A stretch of DNA of 64,000 nucleotides from JABIAG01 sp964561995 (lineage in GTDB: Archaea > Nanobdellota > Nanobdellia > Woesearchaeales > JABIAG01): NCBI GenBank assembly GCA_964561995.1, contig CAZLQZ010000004.1, forward strand, positions 21,251 to 85,250, read 5' to 3'. Each line of letters opens with the position of its first letter. The first letter of the stretch is position 1. Below, piece by piece: positions 48,161 to 56,947 of this stretch. A model generated the notes under the pieces. The model made no database searches and was not told the DNA's origin. It saw only the letters and a list, made by a program, of their open reading frames with translations. A program made the translations under genes and the position numbers.

Positions 48161-48591
48161 TTTTCTATTTTTCTAATTTTATTAATCCTCCTTAGATGTC
48201 TTGTTTTATCAGTAAATTTGGTATTTAACCATTTTTCAAGTAATTTTTTAGCATGTCCAAAAGATAAATGCCAACCCGATAAGCATATTACGTTTGCATC
48301 ATTATGTAATCTAGAAAATTCAGCTTCTCTTAAATTGTGAATAGATACTGCTCTAATACCTTTTACTTTATTTGCAACAATGCAAACCCCAAAGCTACTT
48401 CCACAAACTAAAATTCCTTTATCATTTCCTTTGATTTTTTTAGCAAGTTTGTAACCAAAATCAGGATAATCATCTTCTGGGTCGTAATGTTTATTACCAA
48501 TATCAATAAACTTAATCTTTTTCTTTTTTAGGTACTCTTTAAGCTTTTCTTTTAGCCTAAACCCTGCATGATCTGAACCTATATATAACAT
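48151..48591 (-). CDS. rpiB: Ribose-5-phosphate isomerase B
   Basis: A 146-residue RpiB: GSDHAGFRLKEKLKEYL start, DYPDFGYKLA (about 43-52) and GILVCGSSFGVCIVANKVKG with the catalytic Cys (about 62-70), then NLREAEFSRLHNDANVICLSG. It interconverts ribose-5-phosphate and ribulose-5-phosphate. RpiB is mainly bacterial; most archaea use RpiA. It starts 1 base after the membrane protein gene ends and overlaps rpe by 10 bases. Confidence 0.93.
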   Translation of the reverse strand: MLYIGSDHAGFRLKEKLKEYLKKKKIKFIDIGNKHYDPEDDYPDFGYKLAKKIKGNDKGILVCGSSFGVCIVANKVKGIRAVSIHNLREAEFSRLHNDANVICLSGWHLSFGHAKKLLEKWLNTKFTDKTRHLRRINKIRKIEKCK

Positions 48592-49284
48592 TTATACTCC
48601 TAAAAAATCCACCATTAAAAAAGCTAGCATTGTAATTATTCCCATAACAAAATAGATAATATATTTTCCTCTTGTTCTAGCAATAATATCTCTAAAAACA
48701 ATATACATTAAAGAACCTGCAACTAAACCAATTATTGCTCTAAAAAATGATTCTGGAAATGCAAAAAAGTTAACGGCTACAATTCCTAGAATTGGTGAAA
48801 TTGATAAAAAGAATTTTATTATTTTGTGATTTTTAACTAAGTAATGTAATTCTCTTAATGAAGCTGCACTTAATAAATTATGTAAACTAATTGGGATGAA
48901 AAAAATAATTGCTTGAATAATATCTTTTTTTATAAAAAACCAAAGACTTGCTCCTACAAAGAAATTGTATATTAAGAATGTGGCAGTGTGTTCTTCTTTT
49001 AGTTCTTTCTTTTTTTCTGCTACACTTTTTGCTTGAAAAATATGGCTATCGATAAGATTAAATATTACAAATCCCACTAAAACAAATGCGAAAAATGTTT
49101 CATTGCCGCCTTCTTTTGGAACACCTTTTGATAGAAGATGCATAAATATGTAAGTTAATGATAATCCTGCCGTAAAATTTTTGGCTTGTATTCTCTTAAT
49201 TTTTTCTTTAATATAAAATTCATCACTAAAATAATTTATTATAAATAGAACTACACCTAGGCCTAAAGCTATATATAAGGACAT
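48592..49284 (-). CDS. Multi-pass membrane protein with ZIP-like pattern
   Basis: A 230-residue protein with about seven to eight hydrophobic segments. GLSLTYIFMHLLSKG (about 40-54), ISLHNLLSAASLREL (about 131-145) and GLVAGSLMYIVFRDII (about 187-202) have the spacing of ZIP-family metal transporter helices 2, 4 and 7 or 8, with His and Asn kept in the fourth. The second half of the binuclear site (HxxP helix 5) is not evident, so transport of metal is uncertain. First gene of the rpiB-rpe-transketolase operon; the reason for the linkage is not clear. Confidence 0.5.
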   Translation of the reverse strand: MSLYIALGLGVVLFIINYFSDEFYIKEKIKRIQAKNFTAGLSLTYIFMHLLSKGVPKEGGNETFFAFVLVGFVIFNLIDSHIFQAKSVAEKKKELKEEHTATFLIYNFFVGASLWFFIKKDIIQAIIFFIPISLHNLLSAASLRELHYLVKNHKIIKFFLSISPILGIVAVNFFAFPESFFRAIIGLVAGSLMYIVFRDIIARTRGKYIIYFVMGIITMLAFLMVDFLGV

Positions 49285-49322
49285 AATGATTTTTATGCAA
49301 CTATTAGTTTATATATTTTGTG

Positions 49323-49349
49323 TTAATCTTTATAAATTAAAGCTCGTTA
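49323..49349 (+). promoter_or_regulatory. 27-bp promoter element, copy 1
   Basis: Includes TTAATCTTTATAAATTAAAG and the trailing CTCGTTA. The same 27 bases occur at 50710-50736. The TATA part CTTTATAAAT lies about 30 bases before the ATG of the TyrA-like gene (49359), consistent with a leaderless transcript. Confidence 0.75.
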
Positions 49350-49358
49350 ATTGATGTT

Positions 49359-50699
49359 ATGAATGGCTTAGTTGGTATTGTTGGTGGTGCAGGGGCTGAA
49401 GGAGTTCATTTCGCGGAAGTAATTTATTCATCTGGATGCGATGTAGCAATATCTGATGTTAATGAAGAAGAAGCTAAGAAATTATGTTCTAAAAGAGGTT
49501 ATCATTTAATGTCTTCTGAAGAATTAGCTACAAAATGTAATTTAACTTTATTTTCATTACCTATTGATGTAACTCCCATAGAAATTGAAAGATTAGCACC
49601 ATTAATTCCTGAAGCAATGGCGGATTTAACATCTGTTAAAACTAATGCTATGAAATCTATGCTAAATTATTCAAATTCTGATGTTGAAGTTTTTAGTATT
49701 CATGGAATGTATCGTCCAACCGTTTCTCCATGGGGTCAAAATATTTTAATGATTTCTTCAAGACCTTCTCAAGGTGGCGAATGGTTTAATTATTTAAATA
49801 ATGTATTTGAAAAACAACATGCTAATGTTAGTGTTATTGATTCAGCTGAAAAGCATGATAAAATTTCTGCTTTATTACAAGTTCTTCCTCATTCTATTAC
49901 TTATGCTTATCTTTCTTTATTAGAACAATATTCAAATTTATTTATGGATGAACTTGATCTTTATGAAATTGAAAAATTTTCAACTTTATTTTCAAGAATG
50001 ATGTTACAAACAACTGGGAGAGTAGTTTCCAATCCAAATGCTGGAGGTATGTATGGGTTAATTCAATCCGAAAATCCTCATACTGAATTAATTTATGATT
50101 GGTTGATTGCAACACTTATTAATCAAAAAGAATGTGTTTTGGGAGGAAATGATTTTACAGAACCTGATTTAAATTCTTTTGCATCTCAACATCGAGCTTT
50201 GAATAATTTTGTAGGTAGGTATGGTAAAATTGCAGCCGAAAGACAAGATCGAATGATGGGGAGACCATTTGGAATTCAATTAGTTTATGATACTAATTCC
50301 AGAGATCAAGTTGAAGCAACTTTAGATGGATTTAGAAAACCTTCTGAACCATATAAGGAAAATTTAGAAACTACTTGGGTTTTAACTGGTGAACTTTCAA
50401 GATTGTTTAGGTCTGAAGAATTTGTTATGGCAAAACAATCATTTTACAAAAGAGAACATGCTAAGTCTGAAGGTATTTATGCTTTTTACATTAGAAATAA
50501 ACAACACGATGGTCAAAAGTTAAGATTCTCTCCAGTTATTCCTGAAAAACCTGAAAGATCTAAAATAAGAGTTCCAAATCAAAAACGAATTCAAATGTAT
50601 AACAATTATCAAGATCAATTTCTTAATTTGTTTAACACTTGGGATAGAACTCCTGAATTGCATGATTTAGGAACTTTGATTGCTTATACGACTATTTAA
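49359..50699 (+). CDS. Prephenate dehydrogenase-like (TyrA-like) protein with an unknown C-terminal domain
   Basis: A 446-residue protein. Residues 1-170 are a Rossmann domain (GIVGGAGAEGVHFAEVI, with GGxGxxG), with IHGMYRPTVSPWG (about 114-126) in place of the TyrA HPMFGP-like motif. A helical dimerisation domain follows (about 175-290) as in TyrA. The final 150 residues (from about 295) do not match chorismate mutase, prephenate dehydratase or ACT domains that I can recognise. No other aromatic-amino-acid gene is nearby, so catalysis of prephenate oxidation is a guess; a different 3-hydroxy-acid or imine substrate is possible. The 27-bp promoter upstream is shared with the next gene. Confidence 0.6.
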   Translation: MNGLVGIVGGAGAEGVHFAEVIYSSGCDVAISDVNEEEAKKLCSKRGYHLMSSEELATKCNLTLFSLPIDVTPIEIERLAPLIPEAMADLTSVKTNAMKSMLNYSNSDVEVFSIHGMYRPTVSPWGQNILMISSRPSQGGEWFNYLNNVFEKQHANVSVIDSAEKHDKISALLQVLPHSITYAYLSLLEQYSNLFMDELDLYEIEKFSTLFSRMMLQTTGRVVSNPNAGGMYGLIQSENPHTELIYDWLIATLINQKECVLGGNDFTEPDLNSFASQHRALNNFVGRYGKIAAERQDRMMGRPFGIQLVYDTNSRDQVEATLDGFRKPSEPYKENLETTWVLTGELSRLFRSEEFVMAKQSFYKREHAKSEGIYAFYIRNKQHDGQKLRFSPVIPEKPERSKIRVPNQKRIQMYNNYQDQFLNLFNTWDRTPELHDLGTLIAYTTI

Positions 50700-50709
50700 A
50701 TAAATTCTA

Positions 50710-50736
50710 TTAATCTTTATAAATTAAAGCTCGTTA
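50710..50736 (+). promoter_or_regulatory. 27-bp promoter element, copy 2
   Basis: Base-for-base the same as 49323-49349, here 8 bases in front of the ATG at 50745. Identity over 27 bases, beyond the TATA box, argues for recent duplication of the promoter or for a shared regulator. Confidence 0.75.
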
Positions 50737-50744
50737 CTTAAGCT

Positions 50745-51137
50745 ATGAATTACAAAACAATAAGAAATTTGGTAGCATGTGGTAGTGTGGCATTGTTAAC
50801 TAGTTGTACAACATCAAAAAGAGATATAAAATCATTAGAAAATCAAGTGAATGATTTTAAAAAACCTCTATTAGCACCTATTGTGGTAGAAAACAATACT
50901 TCAAAATTAATTACAATACCTGGAGAAGCTGAAATACCATCCATTCCATTTAAAGAACCTTCAATTTATAATCAATGTTCTCATTGGACTAAGAACCATC
51001 AAAGCGAATTATTGTATGGTGCAGTTGCTGCAATGGCTTTAATTAGTGCAGCAGGTCATTGTGTTTCTAAATATGGTCGAAGAACTGTTGTATCTCAACA
51101 ATTATATAGGTTGAATCAATCTTCTGTTAAAGAATAA
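50745..51137 (+). CDS. Predicted lipoprotein with an internal membrane segment
   Basis: A 130-residue protein with lipobox LTSC (acylated Cys at about 21), a polar linker, and a second hydrophobic segment (LLYGAVAAMALISAAGHCV, about 88-106) followed by a basic tail. Unknown family. It shares its 27-bp promoter with the TyrA-like gene 1.3 kb upstream. The lipid anchor plus a second span would place the middle part on the cell surface. Confidence 0.6.
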   Translation: MNYKTIRNLVACGSVALLTSCTTSKRDIKSLENQVNDFKKPLLAPIVVENNTSKLITIPGEAEIPSIPFKEPSIYNQCSHWTKNHQSELLYGAVAAMALISAAGHCVSKYGRRTVVSQQLYRLNQSSVKE

Positions 51138-51196
51138 AAATTATTTTTTATTAATTTTACCAAACTTTTATAAACTTTTATCCCTTATTTTAGTTT

Positions 51197-51850
51197 ATGA
51201 CCAATAAAAACTTAATTGTTGCTCCAGTTGGAGATAGTATGGAAAACTTATTTATTGGATTAAGAGATTTTCCAGCAGAAAGAGTAATTCTTATTGTTAA
51301 TAAAAATCAATTAGATAAAGCAAAAGAAGCGAAAAAAGATCTTGATAGATTTAAAATTAAAACTCAAATTATTGAAATTGATGGCGATATATGGGAAGCC
51401 TTTTTTCAAAAAGTTGCTGAAATAAAAGAGATAGAAAAGGATTATAATGTTATTGTTAATACTGCTACAGGAAGTAGATTAACTCAATGTGCTGTTACTT
51501 CTGCCGCTTTTGTTAATGGATTAAAAGCAATTAGTGTTGAAAATGAAGAAACAGTTTTACTTCCTGTATTGAAATTTTCTTATTATAAATTATTAACTGA
51601 TAAGAAAATGGAAATTTTAAAACATCTGGGTGATGAAACTTGCTGTTCGTCTATGGATGAATTATCTCAAAGAACTGGTATGAGTATGCCGTTAATTTCT
51701 TATCATGTCAATGGAAATTTAAAATCGGAAGGTCTTAAAGAATTAGGACTTGCAGAAACTACTGAATTTAAAGGAAAAACTTCTATAAAAATTACAACTT
51801 TGGGACGGTTATTATTAAAAGGTTACATAAGGTCAGAAGATGCAGATTGA
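51197..51850 (+). CDS. CARF-like domain plus winged HTH regulator (Csa3/HFX_2341-like)
   Basis: A 217-residue protein. Residues 1-130 form a Rossmann-like CARF-type domain: NLIVAPVGDSMENLFIG at the start (strand 1 loop) and VIVNTATGSRLTQCAVTSAAF (about 85-105), where the T-x-T-G-x-R loop is typical of cyclic-oligonucleotide-binding CARF domains. Residues 135-210 are a winged helix with MDELSQRTGMSMPLISYHVN. CARF-HTH proteins (Csa3, and the HFX_2341 family) regulate CRISPR-Cas or other defence genes; here no CRISPR array or cas gene is visible, so its ligand and targets are unknown. Its end overlaps map by 11 bases. Confidence 0.75.
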   Translation: MTNKNLIVAPVGDSMENLFIGLRDFPAERVILIVNKNQLDKAKEAKKDLDRFKIKTQIIEIDGDIWEAFFQKVAEIKEIEKDYNVIVNTATGSRLTQCAVTSAAFVNGLKAISVENEETVLLPVLKFSYYKLLTDKKMEILKHLGDETCCSSMDELSQRTGMSMPLISYHVNGNLKSEGLKELGLAETTEFKGKTSIKITTLGRLLLKGYIRSEDAD

Positions 51851-52706
51851 AGATTGGAAAAAAGCGGGAAGAATTTCAGCAGAAGCATTAGAATGTGGTA
51901 GATTATTAATTGTTAAAGGAAGTTCTGTTTTAGATGTTTGTAATAGAGTTGATGAAAAGATAAGGCAATTAGGGGCAAATCCTGCATTTCCATCACAAAT
52001 GTCATTAGATAATGTTGCAGCTCATTCTTGTCCTGATAAAGATGATAAGATTATTCTTGATACTCAAGTTGTTAAATTAGATGTGGGTGCGGAAATTAAT
52101 GGGGCAATAGGTGATAATGCTTGTACTGTTGATTTAAGCGGCGAGAATTCAAAGTTAGTTGATGCTTCAAGAGATGCCTTAAATAATGCTATAAAAATAA
52201 TTAAACCCGGTACTAAAATTGGAGAGATTGGAAAAGTAATTCAAGATACAATCACTTCTTATGGTTTTACGCCGGTAGTAAATTTATCTGGTCACGGTTT
52301 GGGTGAATATAATATCCATTGTAAACCAACTATTCCAAATATTGATACTGGTGACAAAACAGAATTAATTGAAGGTATGATTTTTGCAATTGAGCCTTTT
52401 GCATCAAAAGGTTCTGGAAGAGTTAAAGAGTCTGGAAATTCAACAATCTTTGCTCAAATTAATTCTAAACCAATAAGAATGGGAAGAGATATTTTACAAA
52501 AAGTTGAATCATTTAAGTTATTACCTTTTACTAAAAGGTGGTTAGATTTTCCAGAATTTAAGTTAAGGATGGCATTTAAACAGTTTGAACAACTTGGAAT
52601 TATTACTAGTTATCCTCCTTTAGTCGATACTGGATTAATTAGTCAAGCAGAACATACTGTAATTGTCACTAAAGATGGTTGTGAGATTTTAACTATTTTT
52701 AATTAA
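51840..52706 (+). CDS. map: Type II methionine aminopeptidase
   Basis: A 288-residue archaeal-type Map. The metal ligands are visible: Asp in KLDVGAEING and Asp in IGDNACTVDLS, His in LSGHGLGEYNIHCKPT, Glu in FAIEPFASKG and Glu in QAEHTVIVTKDG at the end. It also has the type II helical insert (about 205-260). It removes the N-terminal Met of proteins in the cytoplasm. Start overlaps the CARF-HTH gene by 11 bases, so the two are likely co-transcribed. Confidence 0.93.
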   Translation: MQIEDWKKAGRISAEALECGRLLIVKGSSVLDVCNRVDEKIRQLGANPAFPSQMSLDNVAAHSCPDKDDKIILDTQVVKLDVGAEINGAIGDNACTVDLSGENSKLVDASRDALNNAIKIIKPGTKIGEIGKVIQDTITSYGFTPVVNLSGHGLGEYNIHCKPTIPNIDTGDKTELIEGMIFAIEPFASKGSGRVKESGNSTIFAQINSKPIRMGRDILQKVESFKLLPFTKRWLDFPEFKLRMAFKQFEQLGIITSYPPLVDTGLISQAEHTVIVTKDGCEILTIFN

Positions 52707-53141
52707 TTATTTTTTTGTAAGAACGTTATGATTATCTTTAATCATTTTTTTAATTGTTTTTAATTCTTCTTGAATTTGATTAATTTCTCTTTCAGCTTTT
52801 CTATCTATTGCTAGATCGGTTTCTGCTTTTTTTCTGTCTCTTTCAGTACTTCTATTTTGGCTCATTAAAATGACGGGAGCTTGTATTGCTGCTAATAATG
52901 ATAAAGCTAAATTTAAAAGTATAAATGGATAAGGATCCCATGGTTTTTGTCTTAATAATAAAGCGTTTAATAAAATCCATGCTAAAAAACCCAACATAAA
53001 TAGAATTATAAAATGCCAACTACCTGCATGAAATGTAACTGAATCTGCTAATTTTTGTCCATAAGTTCTTCGACGTATTATCTTTTTAATATTTTTAGAA
53101 TTATTTTTTTCAGGCTTTTGTTTGTTTGCTTTTTTTGCCAT
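52707..53141 (-). CDS. DUF1003 membrane protein
   Basis: A 144-residue protein with a basic N-terminus, the DUF1003 core ADSVTFHAGSWHFIILFMLGF (about 33-53) with two membrane helices (about 42-60, 75-95), the PYPFILLNLALSLLAAIQAP signature and a charged coiled-coil tail (ERDRKKAETDLAIDRKAER). Function unknown; the family is widespread in bacteria and archaea. Convergent with map (1-base gap). Confidence 0.9.
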   Translation of the reverse strand: MAKKANKQKPEKNNSKNIKKIIRRRTYGQKLADSVTFHAGSWHFIILFMLGFLAWILLNALLLRQKPWDPYPFILLNLALSLLAAIQAPVILMSQNRSTERDRKKAETDLAIDRKAEREINQIQEELKTIKKMIKDNHNVLTKK

Positions 53142-53359
53142 TAATTTATATTTTAGATAATCTACTATTTAAGTCTTTTGTTGTTAGATATTTTGATATT
53201 GTTAATTCAAGTGTGTGCTGTTTTTTCTATTATAATTTATTTTTTAGTTTGAATGCATGGTGCTATTATAATACTATTAATCTGTTTTTATGTGAAAATC
53301 TTATAATTATCATTTTTGTTTTCTAAAAATTTAAATATCATTATAGTAAACCATAATCT

Positions 53360-54007
53360 ATGATTATTTGTGGTATTGATGAAGCGGGCAAAGGTCCAGT
53401 ACTTGGAAGTTTGATAATTTGTGGTGTTACAATAGAGAAATCTAAAATTAAAAAGTTAAAAGCATTAAAAGTTGCAGATTCAAAATTACTTTCTAAAAAA
53501 ATAAGAGAAGAGCTTTATGATAAAATCATACGTGTTGTTGATGATTACGAACTTATTGTTTTAGAACCAAAAGATATAGATTTCGCTTTAAATTCTCCAG
53601 TATTAAATTTAAATAAGTTAGAAGCTAATCATACTTGTGAATTGTTAAAAAAATTAAATCCCGATAAAGCATTTATTGATTGTCCTGATGTAAATCCTCA
53701 GCGTTATAAAAACATTTTACAACAAGCAACCAAGGCAGAATTGATTGTTGAACATAAAGCAGAAAAATATGAAGTTGTTGCAGCTGCTTCAATTATAGCT
53801 AAAGTAATTAGGGATAGAAGTATGCATGAGCTTAAGGAAATTCATAAGGTTGAGGTGGGCTCAGGTTATTGTTCTGACCCCGTAACTAAAAAATTTATTG
53901 ATAAACATTGGAACAATGAAGTTTTTTCTCATATAATTAGAAAGTCTTGGGCAACTTATAAAAATAAAAAAATAGAAAAGGAACAAAAAACATTAGATAA
54001 TTTTTAA
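53360..54007 (+). CDS. rnhB: Ribonuclease HII
   Basis: A 215-residue archaeal RNase HII. The catalytic motif is GIDEAGKGPVLGSL (Asp6-Glu7), with VADSKLLSKK (about 44-53), FIDCPDVN (about 99-106, catalytic Asp) and AAASIIAKVIRDRSM (about 128-142). It cleaves RNA in RNA-DNA hybrids and at single ribonucleotides. A TATA-like AAAATTTAAATATC lies about 30 bases upstream of the ATG. It precedes the polysaccharide island. Confidence 0.94.
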   Translation: MIICGIDEAGKGPVLGSLIICGVTIEKSKIKKLKALKVADSKLLSKKIREELYDKIIRVVDDYELIVLEPKDIDFALNSPVLNLNKLEANHTCELLKKLNPDKAFIDCPDVNPQRYKNILQQATKAELIVEHKAEKYEVVAAASIIAKVIRDRSMHELKEIHKVEVGSGYCSDPVTKKFIDKHWNNEVFSHIIRKSWATYKNKKIEKEQKTLDNF

Positions 54008-54074
54008 TTTTTCTCTCTATATTTCGAAAATTACAAATAGTAAGATTTATATATCCCTAACTATATGAAATAAC

Positions 54075-55940
54075 ATGGAAATTGGAGAAAGTAACCTTAA
54101 AGATTATGTTAGATTATTATTAAGCCATAAATATTTCATAATTTCATTTTTAATTGTATTTTTTTTCATTGGTTTAGGTTTCTATTTTACTGAAGTTCCA
54201 TTTTATTCTGCAGAAGTTAAATTAGTAATTGATTCTGAAAAATTAGACACTGCATTTGATGTTATGCAAATTCAAGAACCCGAAGTGATTATGGCTTCTA
54301 TTAAAAATTATAATGTAATTTTAGATTGTGTAAAAGAATTGAATCTTACTAATTATCCTATGACTTTACCATTAGAAAGAAGAGCAAGAAATTTTATAAA
54401 TGTTTTATTAGACCCTAATTATGTTGTTAAAGAATTAACCTTAAATGATTATTATCTTTTTTATGCAAGTAATATTGTTTCATCATTTAAACGAGGGAAA
54501 ATAATTCAAATTAGAATTTCAACTCACGATCCAATAATTTCAGAAAAGTTTGCAAATCTTTTAGGTAATAAAATTGTTGAAAAAAATAAAGAATTAAAAA
54601 GAAAAAAAATTGCTGTAACTGTTAATTATATTGATACCCAACTTAGCGTTATAAGAACTGCCTTAGAGTCTAATTTAGAAGGTTATCATGGCTTGATTGC
54701 TTCTGAAGAGTATATAAATGTCGTATCATTTCAAGAAAAGATTGAATCTAATAAAGAAATTATACTTTCAATGGAAAAAGAATTGGAATCATTAAGAGCA
54801 GAAGAATCTACTATTTTTTATAAAGATGGACTCAATGATAATTCTGTTAATGCTAGACTCGATTTGAATCGAAGAATTGAAGCTTTAAAAGAACGTGTAA
54901 TTGAATTACGTGCAGAAATAATTAGTTATCAGAGTGATTTTTTTAAATTAAATAAAACTATTTATTATGAAGCAAATGAACTTAATTATTTTGTTAAACA
55001 AGATGAACTAATATATTCTAATTTAATTAATGAAAAACAGAAGTTTTTATTGTCAGAAGTATTAGAATTGGATGATGTTACATTTCTTAGTAAAGCTTGG
55101 GTTCCAGCATATCCTGATTTTACAAGAGGATTTATTTTATTAATGGTTTCAATGATCTTTGGATTTTGTGCGTCTGTAGGTTTAATTTTAGTAATAAACT
55201 TTTTTGAAACTCGCTTTCTTAGTGAGGATGAAATTGAATCTGAGTTGGGATTTAAAATAATTGGTAAAATACCTTTTATTCCTAAAAAATTGCTTGATTC
55301 TTTTATATCTGGAAATAAAGTAATTCCTCCCGAATTACTGGAGTCTTATGAAACTATTAGAACTAATCTACATTTTGCAAGAAAAGAAAAAAATATAAAA
55401 TCAATCTCATTAGTTTCATCAACTGCTCATGAAGGTTCTTCACTTGTTGCAGCAAATCTTGCAATGACTCTTGCAAGAGATGGTGAAAAAACTTTACTCG
55501 TCGATGTTAATTTTAGAAATCCAGTTATTGATAAAATATTTGATATTGATGAAGATGAAGGTGGAATAACTAATATTAATAAAAAATTAAATTTTAATAA
55601 GTTATGTCATAAAGAAAATAAAAATCTTCATGTTATTGTTTTGGGAAATCAAAAATGTCATCCTCAAAACCTTATGGAATCTAAACAATTTGATTCTTTT
55701 TTAAAAAAGGTAATGAAAAAGTATGATAATGTTATTTTTGATGCATCTCCAGAATTAAGTACTACTGAGACTAGTGTACTAACTTCAAAAACAGACTCAA
55801 CAATTTTAGTAGTAGATTTAAAGAATACAAAAAAGTACGATGTTAAAAAAGAAATTGGTGATTTAACCGATGCTCATGCAACAATCATTGGAATTGTTGT
55901 TAATCAGGCTAGAGTAAGGTCTGTTGATTTAAGAATATGA
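54075..55940 (+). CDS. Wzz-type chain-length determinant fused to a degenerate tyrosine-kinase domain
   Basis: A 621-residue protein: N-terminal membrane helix (about 18-38), Wzz/GNVR-type outer region with coiled coils (about 165-310), second membrane helix (about 345-372) and a cytoplasmic CpsD/BY-kinase-like ATPase domain (about 410-620). The Walker A position reads AHEGSS (about 451-456) where active kinases have GEGKS/T, so the lysine is Ser, and Walker A' reads VDVNFRNP (about 476-483) where an Asp is usual. The domain is therefore likely a pseudokinase. It should set polymer length in this exopolysaccharide system. The stop overlaps the exosortase start (ATGA). Confidence 0.88.
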   Translation: MEIGESNLKDYVRLLLSHKYFIISFLIVFFFIGLGFYFTEVPFYSAEVKLVIDSEKLDTAFDVMQIQEPEVIMASIKNYNVILDCVKELNLTNYPMTLPLERRARNFINVLLDPNYVVKELTLNDYYLFYASNIVSSFKRGKIIQIRISTHDPIISEKFANLLGNKIVEKNKELKRKKIAVTVNYIDTQLSVIRTALESNLEGYHGLIASEEYINVVSFQEKIESNKEIILSMEKELESLRAEESTIFYKDGLNDNSVNARLDLNRRIEALKERVIELRAEIISYQSDFFKLNKTIYYEANELNYFVKQDELIYSNLINEKQKFLLSEVLELDDVTFLSKAWVPAYPDFTRGFILLMVSMIFGFCASVGLILVINFFETRFLSEDEIESELGFKIIGKIPFIPKKLLDSFISGNKVIPPELLESYETIRTNLHFARKEKNIKSISLVSSTAHEGSSLVAANLAMTLARDGEKTLLVDVNFRNPVIDKIFDIDEDEGGITNINKKLNFNKLCHKENKNLHVIVLGNQKCHPQNLMESKQFDSFLKKVMKKYDNVIFDASPELSTTETSVLTSKTDSTILVVDLKNTKKYDVKKEIGDLTDAHATIIGIVVNQARVRSVDLRI

Positions 55941-56947
55941 AATCTGTAGAAAATAAAGAGGTTGGCGTTTCAATACTTACAAAATATTTCAAAATACCTG
56001 ATAAAACTTTGAAATCTGTAACATTTCAGTTTATGTTTAGAATGATTTCATTAGTAATTTTATTTATGTATGAAGTGTTTATTATAAAAGCTAATGTTGA
56101 TTTTTCTTTTGGTAAAATTGATTTAGTTGATACTTTAAATTTTCCTCAGCAACTTCCTAATTTGATTCTTGTTGCTTTTGTAATATTTTTTATCTTAAAT
56201 AAAGAAGATTTTCAAATGTTTGGAAATTTATCTCAAATAACTATGGCTAGATTTTATTCCTTTTTTTCATTGAATGTAATAACTACTGCTGTTTTTTTAT
56301 TATATAATCAGTATATGATATTTAATAGTGTTTTAGTTTCTGCAAATCCAACTGTTTTTGTTATTATTTGGTTTTTGCTTGCGATTTCACTTCTTGTATT
56401 TTTGTTTCTTTCTTTTTTTAAAATTGGAGATCTTATTAACGCACTTAAAAAATTTAAAATGTCAATTTTTATTTCTTTATTTTTATCGTTAATCTTCTTT
56501 TCAATATATGATTTTTTTTATAAATTCTGGGTAATTCTTTCTTTTTTAGTAAGCAAGGGTGTTATTCTAGTTCTTTCAATTTTTTATAGTCCTGAGTTGA
56601 GTTATGTTGGAGGAATTCCAAACATTAAGTTGTTAGATTTTGGTGCTTCAGTTTCTGCTCCTTGTTCAGGTATTGAAGGAATTAGTTTGTTTATTCTTTT
56701 ATTTTCAATATTTGTAATTTATCACCGAAGAACTGTTAATAAAGAAAAAGTTCTTTTTTTATACATTGTTGGTATTGCTAGTGTAATTTTGTTAAATATT
56801 TTAAGGATTGCTCTTTTGTTTTGGATAGGAGGTGTATTTTCCCCAGCATTAGCAACTGGAATTTTCCATTCTAATTTGGGGTGGATAATGTATTCTGTTT
56901 ACTTTGTAATTTTTGAAATATTTTTGTTTGATTGGGTGCAAGAATGA
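55937..56947 (+). CDS. Exosortase/archaeosortase family transpeptidase
   Basis: A 336-residue integral membrane protein with about eight helices. The catalytic triad of the family is present: Cys in APCSGIEG (about 243), Arg in ILRIALL (about 290) and His in IFHSNLGW (about 311). Exosortases and archaeosortases cut C-terminal sorting tails from surface proteins and attach the protein to a lipid or polymer. It sits in one operon with a chain-length protein, a nucleotidyltransferase and phosphoglycosyl transferases, matching bacterial XrtA-type exopolysaccharide loci. ATGA overlaps on both sides. I saw no substrate with a recognisable tail in the window. Confidence 0.85.
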   Translation: MKSVENKEVGVSILTKYFKIPDKTLKSVTFQFMFRMISLVILFMYEVFIIKANVDFSFGKIDLVDTLNFPQQLPNLILVAFVIFFILNKEDFQMFGNLSQITMARFYSFFSLNVITTAVFLLYNQYMIFNSVLVSANPTVFVIIWFLLAISLLVFLFLSFFKIGDLINALKKFKMSIFISLFLSLIFFSIYDFFYKFWVILSFLVSKGVILVLSIFYSPELSYVGGIPNIKLLDFGASVSAPCSGIEGISLFILLFSIFVIYHRRTVNKEKVLFLYIVGIASVILLNILRIALLFWIGGVFSPALATGIFHSNLGWIMYSVYFVIFEIFLFDWVQE

